DNA of 7,278 nt, from the NCBI GenBank assembly GCA_012514415.1, contig JAAZAH010000143.1:1-7278 (forward strand). Reading direction: 5' to 3'. Shown here in pieces: positions 1 to 7,080 of this stretch. Source of the stretch: Sandaracinaceae bacterium. GTDB taxonomy: Bacteria > Myxococcota_A > Polyangia > Polyangiales > Houyiibacteriaceae. The position numbers and the translations under genes were made by a program. Each line of letters starts with the position of its first letter. Position 1 is the stretch's first letter. The notes below the pieces were generated by a model. That model ran no database searches. It saw only the letters and a list, made by a program, of their open reading frames with translations, and was not told the origin of the DNA.

Positions 1-1017
1 CACGCCCCCCATATGGAGGTGGCGCGTGAGGAGATAGTGGGCGGTGAGGTCGGAGTCGATCGCGAGGAGGTGGTCGGGAGTGCAGATGAGATAGGGATCC
101 TCCGGGGTCCCTGCACCGCCGCCAAATTCGCCCGACACCGCGTCGCAATAGACCCTGAACTCGCCGAGCGCATATTCGGTTTGGCTTGGCTCTGCCGTAA
201 AATAATCGACGAGGAGGTAGGTGCGCCCGTCGTTGGGCGCGAGCGAAGCGCGCTGGTTGGGCAGAAGCGGGAGGATCCGAACGTCGGTAAATCCCTCATG
301 CCAAGCGATGAGCGCCGCATCGGCTGAGCCTCTAAGCTTTTCGACCAACACATCGAGCACGTTCTCGACATCTCCGTAGTCGAGGACGAAGAAATTCGCT
401 TCAAGCTCGAGCAAGTCGCCTTGGTGCCCTTCGTAGGGCTGGGGCGCCGGCGGGACGAGCTGAGTCATCCGCACGATGAACCGTCCTCCCTCTCCCTCGG
501 CGTGCCAATGGGAAGGGGAGAGGTGGAGCTCATAATCTCCGTCTTGGAGGATCAGGAGCTTTCGCTCGGACTTCCGCATCGAAGGATCGACCGGGCTCTC
601 GCGCCATTTCCCCGAATCTCCCACCCGCCTCACGCGAAACTTCGGGACGAGTTGGTCGCGCGCGAACGCCTCGATCGTGAGCCATTGTCCGGCACGCGCG
701 CGAAACGTGAACGTGCTCTCTTTATAAGGCGCCTCGCCAATGAGACCGGTAAAGACGAGCGATTCTCCGGCGGCCGGCGGCGTGAACTCCGTCTGCTCGG
801 CCTCGTCGAAGCGCGATTGCTCAAGCAGCTCCGCGATGACGTCGGGGATGGGCTCGCATGTCCCGTTGACCATCTCCTCGCCCTCGGGGCAGCCCTCGCG
901 GAACTTCGAAAAATCGAGCGCGAGCGAGCACGCGCTCAAAAAACTCAGCGAGCTGAGGGCGAGAGAGAGGAAGAGAAAACGAGGGCTTGGCTGGACGAGG
1001 TGGTCTTCTCTACACAT
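1..1017 (-). CDS. Surface lipoprotein with PPC-like beta domains, partial (3' end beyond left edge)
   Basis: Open for 339 codons from ATG at 1017-1015 to the window edge with no stop. The N-terminus is a lipoprotein signal: a hydrophobic run at residues 14-29 and lipobox LSAC, with Cys30 as the lipidated residue. Ser at +2 suits export to the outer membrane. Next comes a small cysteine motif, CPEGEEMVNGTC (43-54). Two beta-rich segments follow at about 81-187 and 195-292. They look like pre-peptidase C-terminal (PPC) type modules, with phrases such as FRARAGQWLTIEAFA and ILQDGDYELHLSPS. Near the edge, GTPEDPYLIC (303-312) is a motif I recall preceding repeat (GLUG or beta-helix-like) regions in delta-proteobacterial surface proteins, so the missing part may hold such repeats. 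The start is supported by GGAGGG at 1030-1025, 7 bases upstream. The ATG overlaps the stop of the TPR gene by one base (TGATG), so the two are probably translationally coupled. Enzymatic function is unknown; a structural or adhesive surface role is inferred. The domain calls are by eye. Confidence 0.85.
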   Translation of the reverse strand, partial: MCREDHLVQPSPRFLFLSLALSSLSFLSACSLALDFSKFREGCPEGEEMVNGTCEPIPDVIAELLEQSRFDEAEQTEFTPPAAGESLVFTGLIGEAPYKESTFTFRARAGQWLTIEAFARDQLVPKFRVRRVGDSGKWRESPVDPSMRKSERKLLILQDGDYELHLSPSHWHAEGEGGRFIVRMTQLVPPAPQPYEGHQGDLLELEANFFVLDYGDVENVLDVLVEKLRGSADAALIAWHEGFTDVRILPLLPNQRASLAPNDGRTYLLVDYFTAEPSQTEYALGEFRVYCDAVSGEFGGGAGTPEDPYLICTPDHLLAIDSDLTAHYLLTRHLHMGGV

Positions 1018-1856
1018 CAGAAATCCCTCCGGAGCGACAGGCCGAGTTCACCGGGGCCGGCGTCGAGTCGCCACGCGCTTGCGGATTGGTCTTCGCCCTT
1101 TTTGACCTTGAGATCGAGGATGAGAAGGATCGCTCCCCCTGCCGCGAGCGCTGCCCCCGCGATGAGCGTCCCGGTCGAAACGCGCGAGAGGCGTCTTCCA
1201 CGATCGGCGTCGGCTTGGCTTCCCACCGGGCAGATCTGACCCGACGGTCCACAGACCTCTTCAAGCGAGCCGTGAATCGAGCTCGCCTTGAGCCCCGTTG
1301 CGAGCGAGGCGACGAGCGAAGCCACCCCGGCCGAGCCCGCCCCAACGCCGCTCCATCCCATCCATCCGAGCTTCGGCGCGCTTCTCTCGGGCTCGCGCGC
1401 CTTTCGCGCTTCAGCAAGCTCGGCTTCGAGGCGGCGCTTTTCCTCGGCCCGCTCCTCAAGATTGCGAATCCGAGCGCGAAGCGCGGGCGCCTCATCGGAG
1501 CCCTCGGGAAGATGCTCGAGGTATTTCGTGAGCGCCTCATGCGCCTCTTCGAATTCGCCCGCGCGCTCAAAGGCCATCGCCGCGTTGAGGAGAAGCGGCG
1601 GACGCGATGAGAGGCGGTAGCTTTCCATGAACTGTGTGCCCGCTTCGCGGTACCTTCCTTCTTCGAAATACGAGCTCCCCGCAAGGAAATGCGTCCGCGC
1701 GCGCTCGTCGCGCTCGTCGCTCTCGGCCGCCGCATTCATCGAAGGCGCCATCAAGACAAAGAACGCTCCGCACAAGACGCTCCGAAGGGTGAATGAAACG
1801 CCGCGCAACGGAGTTTGTCTCGCGATTTTCCGCATCAAGGAATGGCCACTGCTCAT
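1017..1856 (-). CDS. Secreted/membrane-anchored TPR protein with coiled coil and two C-terminal membrane segments
   Basis: 279 residues. A basic N-terminus and hydrophobic stretch (about 20-38), then SMNAAAES, form a Sec signal peptide probably cleaved near residues 42-44. Residues about 52-119 make two TPR-like helical hairpins (GSSYFEEGRYREAGTQFMES, then LLLNAAMAFERAGEFEEAHEAL). A charged coiled coil rich in Glu, Arg and Ala follows (about 123-157). Two hydrophobic glycine/alanine segments lie at about 168-188 and 227-248. The loop between them contains Cys202 and Cys209, a possible disulfide. The tail ends GELGLSLRRDF; similar endings are recalled from the many TPR proteins of Myxococcota. 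Start M1 is backed by AGGA just upstream (1864-1861); M8 is an alternative that still leaves a signal peptide. It is the first gene of a two-gene operon with the lipoprotein, so a joint envelope scaffold role is inferred. The real partner is unknown. Confidence 0.88.
   Translation of the reverse strand: MSSGHSLMRKIARQTPLRGVSFTLRSVLCGAFFVLMAPSMNAAAESDERDERARTHFLAGSSYFEEGRYREAGTQFMESYRLSSRPPLLLNAAMAFERAGEFEEAHEALTKYLEHLPEGSDEAPALRARIRNLEERAEEKRRLEAELAEARKAREPERSAPKLGWMGWSGVGAGSAGVASLVASLATGLKASSIHGSLEEVCGPSGQICPVGSQADADRGRRLSRVSTGTLIAGAALAAGGAILLILDLKVKKGEDQSASAWRLDAGPGELGLSLRRDF
1025..1030 (-). promoter_or_regulatory. Ribosome binding site of the lipoprotein gene, inside the TPR gene
   Basis: GGAGGG on the minus strand lies 7 bases before the lipoprotein ATG, within the last codons of the upstream gene. 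With the TGATG overlap, this points to translational coupling of the pair and fixes the lipoprotein start. Confidence 0.7.
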
Positions 1857-2536
1857 GCTTTCCTCACACTAAGCTGCTTGGCATTTTTTGGAATTTGGGT
1901 TCACGCCACTTCTACAACTGCTCAATTTGCGATTCGGATGAACCGATGAGACTGAGCCCGCCGGACGCCTCAGGATCTCGAACGAAAAAAACGAAAGAGA
2001 CGGCGTAAAGATGCGGCCGTTCACTGTCGCCTCACGGATCGAAGTCGCGCCTTGGATGCGAGCTCGCGCGAGATGTTTTTGGGGTGTGAGAGAGCACGCT
2101 GAGGTTCGCGATCGCCTTGCTCCGCCATGCGAAAAGCTCGGGATCAAGGGGCGTGCTCATGGTGAGCTGAATGCTTTCACCGCGGCCCGGCTTCGTCCAT
2201 AGTACGATTGGACTAGATCCGGCGCCTTGAAGCGCGGTCTCGCGAGCGTGGGTTGGCCTAGGGAAGAGGGCGAGGTTTCAAGGGGAGCGCGGGAAATCGG
2301 CCACGCGATCGGCCTTCGGTGAAAGGTGCGGTGAGATCTTTGGCGTTACGGAAAAGTGGAACGTGGGCTATCGTTGTTTCCAGTCTCTGACATCGCGTCT
2401 TTCCGCGTCTTTCATCGCGACGAGGCGGGGGAATGTGCCCACCGGTCGGCATCGCTCCGCTTTCCCCTCCCCGCGCCCGCGCTGTGCGATGGCGCTGCAA
2501 AATTCACGTTGTATGGTCTGAGCCGCGAGAGCGTTC
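1857..2536. other. 680-base divergent intergenic region
   Basis: This region separates the leftward TPR gene from the rightward drmD gene, so it must hold both promoters. I found no -35/-10 pair good enough to call on either strand. The part nearest the TPR gene (about 1875-2010) is more AT-rich than its surroundings, with short A and T runs, as expected for a promoter zone. Several short open frames exist on both strands, but none has a good ribosome binding site and normal protein composition. The exception is a possible decayed coding stretch on the minus strand at 2032-2277, listed separately. No tRNA, CRISPR array, insertion sequence or long inverted repeat was seen. Confidence 0.6.
2032..2277 (-). 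pseudogene. Possible decayed coding remnant
   Basis: On the minus strand this frame is open for 81 codons between a TGA at 2280-2278 and a TGA at 2034-2032. The middle reads like ordinary protein (for example SIQLTMSTPLDPELFAWRSK and PIVLWTKPGRGE) and uses codons typical of the neighbouring genes. There is no ATG, GTG or TTG upstream of an internal ATG at 2160-2158. Starting there would give only 42 residues without a clear ribosome binding site. The last 20 residues look less protein-like than the middle. I do not recognise the family. It may be a gene fragment with lost ends, or chance coding-like sequence in GC-rich DNA. Confidence 0.25.
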
Positions 2537-5500
2537 ATGCTGAATCCTGAATCTTCTTCGACGACGATCGCCCCCACGGCCGAATCGCTCCTCACGACCC
2601 TAACCCAAGCGCGTCTCCTCGATCTCGCCCGCTCCATGGGCATGGGCCTTCGGCGTGAAGAGCGCGACTCAAAGCGCGCCCTCGTCGCCACCTTGGCCGC
2701 GCGCCTCCGCGATCAAATCCCCACCATCCTTCGCGAGATGGGCCGAGAAGAGCTTCGGGCCGCCTGCCGCGCCCATGGCGTCGCTCACGAAGGTAGAGCC
2801 CGCCGCGATCTTCAGATTCGTCTCCTCGAAGCCGCGGGGATCGAGATCGAAGCGCTCGATCCGCCGCGACCTCCGCGCGCAGACGGCCTCCCTGCGGCGG
2901 GCGATGTCGTGAGCGTCCGCCACCGCCATTGGCTCGTCGAAGAGGTCGTGGAAGGCGCCCCGGGCGAATCCGCCCGCGTTCGGCTCTCCTGCCTCGATGA
3001 CGACGCCCCGGGGCGCATCCTTGAAGTGCTCTGGGATCTCGAGCTCGGCGCCCGCATCCTCACGCCTTCGATGGAGGGGCTCGGACGAATCGACGCGCTC
3101 GATCCGCCGCAACATTTCGGCGCGTATCTCCACGCTCTCAAGTGGAGCGCCGTGAGCGCCGCCGATGCGACGCGCTTTCAGGCTCCATTTAGGGCGGGCA
3201 TCAAGCTGATGGCGCACCAGCTCACGCCGCTGATGAAGGCGCTCGAGCTCCCGCGAGCGAACCTCTTCATCGCGGACGATGTCGGGCTCGGCAAGACCAT
3301 CGAGGCGGGGCTCGTCCTCCAAGAGCTCCTCCTACGCCAGCAGGCGGATTTTGTGCTCATCGCCTGCCCGGCGTCGATCTGCCTTCAATGGAAGGCCGAG
3401 ATGCAGCGGCGCTTTGGCCTCCGCTTCGAGGTGATGACGCGGCAGTTTGTCTCGTATCGGCGCCAGGAGCGCGGCTTCGGCGTGAACCCTTGGGCCACGC
3501 ACAACCGCTTCATCATCTCGCATTCGCTTCTTCGCCGACCCGAATATCGCGATCCTCTCATCGCTCATCTCGGCCCCCGCGCGCGAAAGGGGCTCCTCAT
3601 CCTTGACGAAGCGCATGTGGCCGCCCCCGCCACGCGCTCGAAATACGCGGTCGATAGCGACATCACGCGCGCCATCCGCGATCTCGCCCCTCGCTTCGAT
3701 AACCGCTTGTTCTTGAGCGCGACGCCTCACAATGGGCATTCGAATAGCTTCAGCGCGCTCCTCGAGATCCTCGATCCCGTGCGCTTTACTCGCGGCGTGC
3801 CCGTTTCGGGGAAGGATGCGCTCGCGCCGATCATGGTGCGTCGCCTGAAGCGCGATCTGCGCCAGCTCGGGGTCGAGAACTTTCCGCGGCGGCTCCTTGT
3901 GCAGCATCGCCTCGAATACGTCTCAAACGAAGGCTGGGAGCGAAAAGAGCTCGTTTACGATTCGGAGAAGCTCTCGGCGAGCGAGGCCCTTCGTGTCTCG
4001 CCTTCCGAGAAGCTCGATGGCGGCCCCGATACCGAACTTCGCCTCGCGGAGCTTCTCGCCCGCTATACCGAGCTCTCCGCTCCCAAAAAAGGCCGCGGCC
4101 GGCTTCCCTTTATCCGCCTTCAGCAGCGGCTCCTCTCAAGCCCCGAGGCGTTCGCGCGCACGCTCGAGCGCCATGCCGAGAGCGTGCTTCGCTCGGGCGC
4201 GCTTTCGGCGTCAGCCCAGCGCTCATTCGCGCTGACGGATGATGCGATCGATCCCGAGCTTCATGGCCTTCACGACGACGCGATGGAGGCCGAGGCCGAG
4301 GCCGAGATGGCGCGCGCCTCATCCGAGCTTCTCGCCCCTGCCGAGGAGGCCCGCGCGATCCTCGATGAGATGCGCACGCTCGCCGAAAATGCGCGGCGGA
4401 GGCCCGACGCGAAGGTGCGCGCGCTTCTCGCCTGGATGCGAGCGAACCTTCACCCGGGCATCGGCCTTGGTGAAGGCGAGTCTTCGGGCGGCGAATGGAG
4501 CGATCGCCGCGTGATCCTCTTTACGGAGTGGGCCGATACGATGCGCTATCTCCAGGAGATCCTCTCGGAGGCCGTGGCGCAAACCGGCGCATCCGAAGGG
4601 CGCATCCGCGTCTTTCATGGCGGGATGGGCGATGAGGCGCGCGACGAGCTTCAGCGCGCGTTCAACTCGCCCCCCGATCGCGATCCCGTGCGCATCCTCA
4701 TCGCGACCGACGCGGCGCGCGAGGGCATCAACCTACAAGCGCACTGCGCCGACCTCTTCCATATGGATCTGCCGTGGAATCCGGCGCGGCTTGAGCAGCG
4801 AAACGGCCGCATCGACCGGACGCTTCAACCTTCGCCCGAGGTCCGCTGCCATTATTTCGTCTATCCGCAGCGGGTCGAAGATCGCATCCTCGAGACGCTC
4901 GTCCGCAAGGTCGAGATCATCCAGACCGAGCTCGGCTCGCTGGGCGCCGTCCTCCTCGACGAGGTGGAGCGCTCGCTTGAAGGCGGCCTTCGCGAAGAGC
5001 TCACCGAAGTCATCGAGGCGATCGGAAAGGACACGAGCACCCAGGTCGTCGAAGAAGAGCTCGAGGCACAGCGCGACGATCTCGATCAACTTCGCACCGA
5101 GGTCATGCGCGCCGGTCGCCTGCTCGACGCATCGAAGCGGGCGCTCGAGGTCGATCCCGAGAGCCTCCGCGGCGTGGTCGAGGTGGGGCTTGAGATGGCG
5201 GGCGCCGAGGGCCTCCGCGAGATCGCCAAGACCGATGAGGGAGCCGCGATCTACGAGCTCCCCGCGCTCGATCGGAGCTGGGCGCGGACGCTCGATACGC
5301 TGAGGCCGCCCCGCGAACGCGGCGAGGCGTTTTATGAGTGGCGAAGGCGCGCCCCGCGTCCCGTGACCTTTGCGCCGCTCGGCGGGCTCACGGACGATGT
5401 CGAGCAGCTTCATCTCGCGCATCCCCTTGTGCGCCGGGTCCTCGATCGCTTCCTTGCCCAAGGCTTTGGCGCGCACGACTTAAGCCGCGTCACCGCGCTG

Positions 5501-6139
5501 ATCGCCCCGGACGATAGCGTCGTCCGCGTCGTCGCCTATGCGCGGCTCAGCCTCTTTGGCGACGGTGCCTCGCGCCTCCACGATGAGATCATCGCCGTGC
5601 CCGCGCCCTGGTCGGGCGATCTCGAGGGGCTCGGCGCGCTTGAGCCCTATCGCGATCGAGCGACGGCGGTGAAGACCATTGAGAGAACCGAGGCGCTCCT
5701 TGCCCGCGGCGCACGCGCTCCAAGCGGTCGGGTTCAAGCGCGCATCCGCGAGCACGCCCCCGATTTGATGGCGGCGCTCTGGTCGAGCCTTGAGGCCGAG
5801 GCCGACGCGCGCGCTGTGGAGGCAAAGAACGGCCTCGCCCAGCGCGCGCGGCGTGAGGCGAGCGAGCTCGAAAAGCTCCTTGTGCGTCAGCGGGAGGCGA
5901 TTGAAAAGGCCATGCGCACGCTAAAGCAGGGCGAGCTCTTTGCCGGCGCCGATGAGAAGACCCACGCGGATCAACGCCGTCAGGTCCGCCTTGATCTCGA
6001 GCATATGGAGAAGCGTCTTCGCGCGCTCGAGGAGGAATTCATCACGGAGCCGAAGGCGATCGAGGCGCTCTACGAAGTGCGGATGCGGAGGCTGAGCCCG
6101 ATTGGGCTTGTGGTGAGCTGGCCGGAGGCGATGGCGTGA
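2537..6139 (+). CDS. drmD: DrmD, SNF2-like helicase/ATPase of class 1 DISARM
   Basis: 1200-residue superfamily 2 ATPase with a full Snf2 motif set: Gln228 in MAHQLTPL, Walker A GLGKT (250-254), motif Ia around CPASICLQW (277-285), DEAH (357-360), SAT (394-396), motif IV ILFTEW (660-665), motif V DAAREGINLQ (725-734) and motif VI QRNGRIDR (754-761). The segments EVLWDLEL (163-170), GYP-like spacing after FGAYLHALKW (194-203), and CADLFHMDLPWNPARLEQRNG (split at 737-757) match what I recall of DrmD rather than of RapA/HepA. DISARM blocks incoming phage DNA; DrmD is its class 1 helicase and would act on DNA in the cytoplasm. Residues about 20-102 form two SAP-like helical segments before the usual core. 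Coiled coil is likely near 585-615, 835-870 and 1095-1170. An in-frame TGA at 2519-2521 excludes an upstream start; GAGAG lies 5 bases before the ATG, a weak to moderate site. Codon use matches its neighbours. All catalytic residues are intact. A methyltransferase-like gene follows downstream, as expected for class 1, but an antisense HTH gene lies between them. Confidence 0.9.
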   Translation: MLNPESSSTTIAPTAESLLTTLTQARLLDLARSMGMGLRREERDSKRALVATLAARLRDQIPTILREMGREELRAACRAHGVAHEGRARRDLQIRLLEAAGIEIEALDPPRPPRADGLPAAGDVVSVRHRHWLVEEVVEGAPGESARVRLSCLDDDAPGRILEVLWDLELGARILTPSMEGLGRIDALDPPQHFGAYLHALKWSAVSAADATRFQAPFRAGIKLMAHQLTPLMKALELPRANLFIADDVGLGKTIEAGLVLQELLLRQQADFVLIACPASICLQWKAEMQRRFGLRFEVMTRQFVSYRRQERGFGVNPWATHNRFIISHSLLRRPEYRDPLIAHLGPRARKGLLILDEAHVAAPATRSKYAVDSDITRAIRDLAPRFDNRLFLSATPHNGHSNSFSALLEILDPVRFTRGVPVSGKDALAPIMVRRLKRDLRQLGVENFPRRLLVQHRLEYVSNEGWERKELVYDSEKLSASEALRVSPSEKLDGGPDTELRLAELLARYTELSAPKKGRGRLPFIRLQQRLLSSPEAFARTLERHAESVLRSGALSASAQRSFALTDDAIDPELHGLHDDAMEAEAEAEMARASSELLAPAEEARAILDEMRTLAENARRRPDAKVRALLAWMRANLHPGIGLGEGESSGGEWSDRRVILFTEWADTMRYLQEILSEAVAQTGASEGRIRVFHGGMGDEARDELQRAFNSPPDRDPVRILIATDAAREGINLQAHCADLFHMDLPWNPARLEQRNGRIDRTLQPSPEVRCHYFVYPQRVEDRILETLVRKVEIIQTELGSLGAVLLDEVERSLEGGLREELTEVIEAIGKDTSTQVVEEELEAQRDDLDQLRTEVMRAGRLLDASKRALEVDPESLRGVVEVGLEMAGAEGLREIAKTDEGAAIYELPALDRSWARTLDTLRPPRERGEAFYEWRRRAPRPVTFAPLGGLTDDVEQLHLAHPLVRRVLDRFLAQGFGAHDLSRVTALIAPDDSVVRVVAYARLSLFGDGASRLHDEIIAVPAPWSGDLEGLGALEPYRDRATAVKTIERTEALLARGARAPSGRVQARIREHAPDLMAALWSSLEAEADARAVEAKNGLAQRARREASELEKLLVRQREAIEKAMRTLKQGELFAGADEKTHADQRRQVRLDLEHMEKRLRALEEEFITEPKAIEALYEVRMRRLSPIGLVVSWPEAMA

Positions 6140-6163
6140 GCGCGCACCGCTCGGCTGATTTTT
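6138..6163 (+). terminator. Weak possible terminator after drmD
   Basis: GAGCG (6138-6142), a five-base loop and CGCTC (6148-6152) form a short perfect stem starting in the drmD stop codon. A run of five T follows at 6159-6163, six bases after the stem. The stem is only 5 bp and the T run is offset, so efficiency would be low. It lies in the 26-base gap between two convergent genes. Confidence 0.3.
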
Positions 6164-6165
6164 GC

Positions 6166-6687
6166 TCAGAGGAGGCCGGGCGCGCCGGAGCCCTTCGCTC
6201 GATCATCGGCCACCTCGCCACGCTGCCGGTACATCGCCTCGCGATAGGCGAGGACATCGGCGAGCCTCACGCGCCGGTGGGTTCCGATTTTGCGATGCGG
6301 GATGGTGCCCTCCTCGAGGAGCTTCACGAGGAAGGGGCGCGAGACGTGGAGGAGATCGGCCGCCTCCTGCGTGCTGACCTCACGCGTCTTTGTGACGATG
6401 GCCGGCTGCTCGCCCCGGGAGAGCTCTTCGAGGATCGCTTTCAGCAGCTCGAGGGCGAGCCCAGGGAGCGCGGCGGAAGCCGTCCGCCTCCCGCACGCGC
6501 CTCGAAGCTGAAGCCTCGCACGCGCCACTCCTTGACTCGGCCCGCGCTCAAAACCGTTCCAAAGCTCGATGGCTCTTTGTGCCGCTCGCATTTCATCTTC
6601 GAGTTGCCTGCCCGGCCCTCGGAGCGGCTCTTCTGCTCGGATTTTGGCCGAGCGCCCCTTCCCCGTCCGCTTGCTCATGGTTCCCAT
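6166..6687 (-). CDS. Excisionase-family helix-turn-helix DNA-binding protein, antitoxin-like
   Basis: 173 residues from ATG at 6687-6685; an alternative ATG at 6678-6676 gives 170. Residues about 103-152 are a MerR/excisionase-type HTH: STQEAADLLHVSRPFLVKLL followed by EEGTIPHRKIGTHRRVRLADVL (split at 105-146). Before it, a helix (73-91, LPGLALELLKAILEELSRG) leads into the HTH. I recall this layout from small antitoxin-like partners of PIN-domain toxins. Here the gene is convergent with drmD, 26 bases from its stop, and no toxin gene lies downstream in the same direction. The C-terminal tail (DDRAKGSGAPGLL) appears short for the family. The N-terminus is basic (SKRTGKGRSAK). Starts further upstream in the same frame would add a repeat-encoded Ile/Leu-Arg-rich stretch and overlap the methyltransferase start antisense, with no ribosome binding site, so I reject them. 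GAGAG lies 9 bases before the chosen ATG. Likely a DNA-binding autoregulator or regulator of the adjacent defence genes (inference). Confidence 0.75.
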   Translation of the reverse strand: MGTMSKRTGKGRSAKIRAEEPLRGPGRQLEDEMRAAQRAIELWNGFERGPSQGVARARLQLRGACGRRTASAALPGLALELLKAILEELSRGEQPAIVTKTREVSTQEAADLLHVSRPFLVKLLEEGTIPHRKIGTHRRVRLADVLAYREAMYRQRGEVADDRAKGSGAPGLL

Positions 6688-6710
6688 GCTGATGAACTCT
6701 CTTCGTAAAC

Positions 6711-6827
6711 GCAATATCCGAAGCGAACGAAATATTCGAAGCGCAGAAAGCGAAAGCAGCGTCCGAAGCGAACGCAATATTCGCAATATTCGCAATATTC
6801 GAAGCGAACGAAATATCCGAAACGCTT
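6711..6827. repeat. 9-base-period tandem array, 13 units, in a divergent promoter region
   Basis: Thirteen consecutive 9-base units with no gaps. Two unit types dominate. Type A is G(C/A)AATAT(T/C)C at 6711, 6729, 6774, 6783, 6792 and 6810. Type B is GAAGCGAAC, exact at 6720, 6765 and 6801 and degenerate at 6738, 6747, 6756 and 6819. Three identical A units stand in a row at 6774-6800. The three exact B units are each followed by an A unit, and they are 45 and 36 bases apart. Type A contains the palindrome AATATT and A/B junctions often create TTCGAA, so the array offers repeated symmetric, AT-rich sites in otherwise GC-rich DNA. It lies between the HTH gene start (6687) and the methyltransferase-like start (6853). 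It could be an operator array for the HTH protein, an iteron-like element or a plain minisatellite. Confidence 0.85.
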
Positions 6828-6837
6828 TCGTCGGCTC

Positions 6838-6845
6838 AGGGAGGT
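6838..6845 (+). promoter_or_regulatory. Strong ribosome binding site for the methyltransferase-like gene
   Basis: AGGGAGGT, close to the perfect anti-Shine-Dalgarno complement, ends 7 bases before ATG 6853. It is the best such site in the window and fixes the start and direction of the downstream gene. Confidence 0.75.
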
Positions 6846-6852
6846 CCGCGCG

Positions 6853-7068
6853 ATGACGGATATGGACGCTCGCTTTCATCGGGAGTGGCTTGGGCTCGTT
6901 CAGCCGATTGAGGGGCTCGTCTTTGCCGTTCAGGTTCTTGCCGATGCGCAGATCGCGCCGCGCGTGCGCGTCGAGCTCACAGAGTCGCTCCGCGAGCATA
7001 TCGAGGAGCATCCGGCTGGACCCGCGCTCCGGGATGTTCGCGAATTTTTCACGGGCTTTCTTGGCTAA
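6853..7068 (+). CDS. N-terminal part of a DISARM-type DNA methyltransferase (DrmMI-like), ended by an in-frame TAA
   Basis: 71 residues, starting MTDMDARFHREWLGLVQPIE and ending DVREFFTGFLG. The phrase HREWLGLVQPIEGLVF resembles the N-termini I recall from large Eco57I-type adenine DNA methyltransferases that follow drmD in class 1 DISARM, where the enzyme marks host DNA as self. No catalytic motif (such as NPPY) falls inside the window, so this is a recall-based call. The start is backed by a near-perfect ribosome binding site. TAA at 7066-7068 ends the frame, but the same frame resumes as coding-like sequence right after it (DRPEMLIAREALPKEISFYA), so 6853-7278 reads as one gene with a nonsense codon. 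Alternatives are a sequencing error, a real pseudogene, or two separate short genes, which is least likely because the second lacks a ribosome binding site. Confidence 0.65.
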   Translation: MTDMDARFHREWLGLVQPIEGLVFAVQVLADAQIAPRVRVELTESLREHIEEHPAGPALRDVREFFTGFLG

Positions 7069-7080
7069 GATCGCCCCGAG

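Noticed and set aside
421..1239. 272-codon plus-strand open frame
   Set aside because: It is antisense to the lipoprotein and TPR genes. Its product is Arg/Glu/Ser-rich and low in hydrophobic residues, while the minus strand gives a clean lipobox, a ribosome binding site and a TGATG junction.
2063..2072. Perfect 10-base palindrome CTCGCGCGAG
   Set aside because: Such GC-rich palindromes are expected by chance at this base composition, and it is not placed at a recognisable promoter.
4617..5476. Long open frames in other frames within drmD on both strands
   Set aside because: They are typical shadows of a GC-rich gene: very Arg/Ser-rich products or mirrored composition, with no recognisable domain. 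The drmD frame contains conserved motifs V and VI here.
6166..6687. Complete type II toxin-antitoxin pair
   Set aside because: No PIN or other toxin frame exists on the same strand on either side. One flank is drmD coding in the opposite direction and the other is the divergent methyltransferase-like gene.
6711..6827. CRISPR array
   Set aside because: Units are only 9 bases and directly abut, with no spacers of regular length between conserved repeats.
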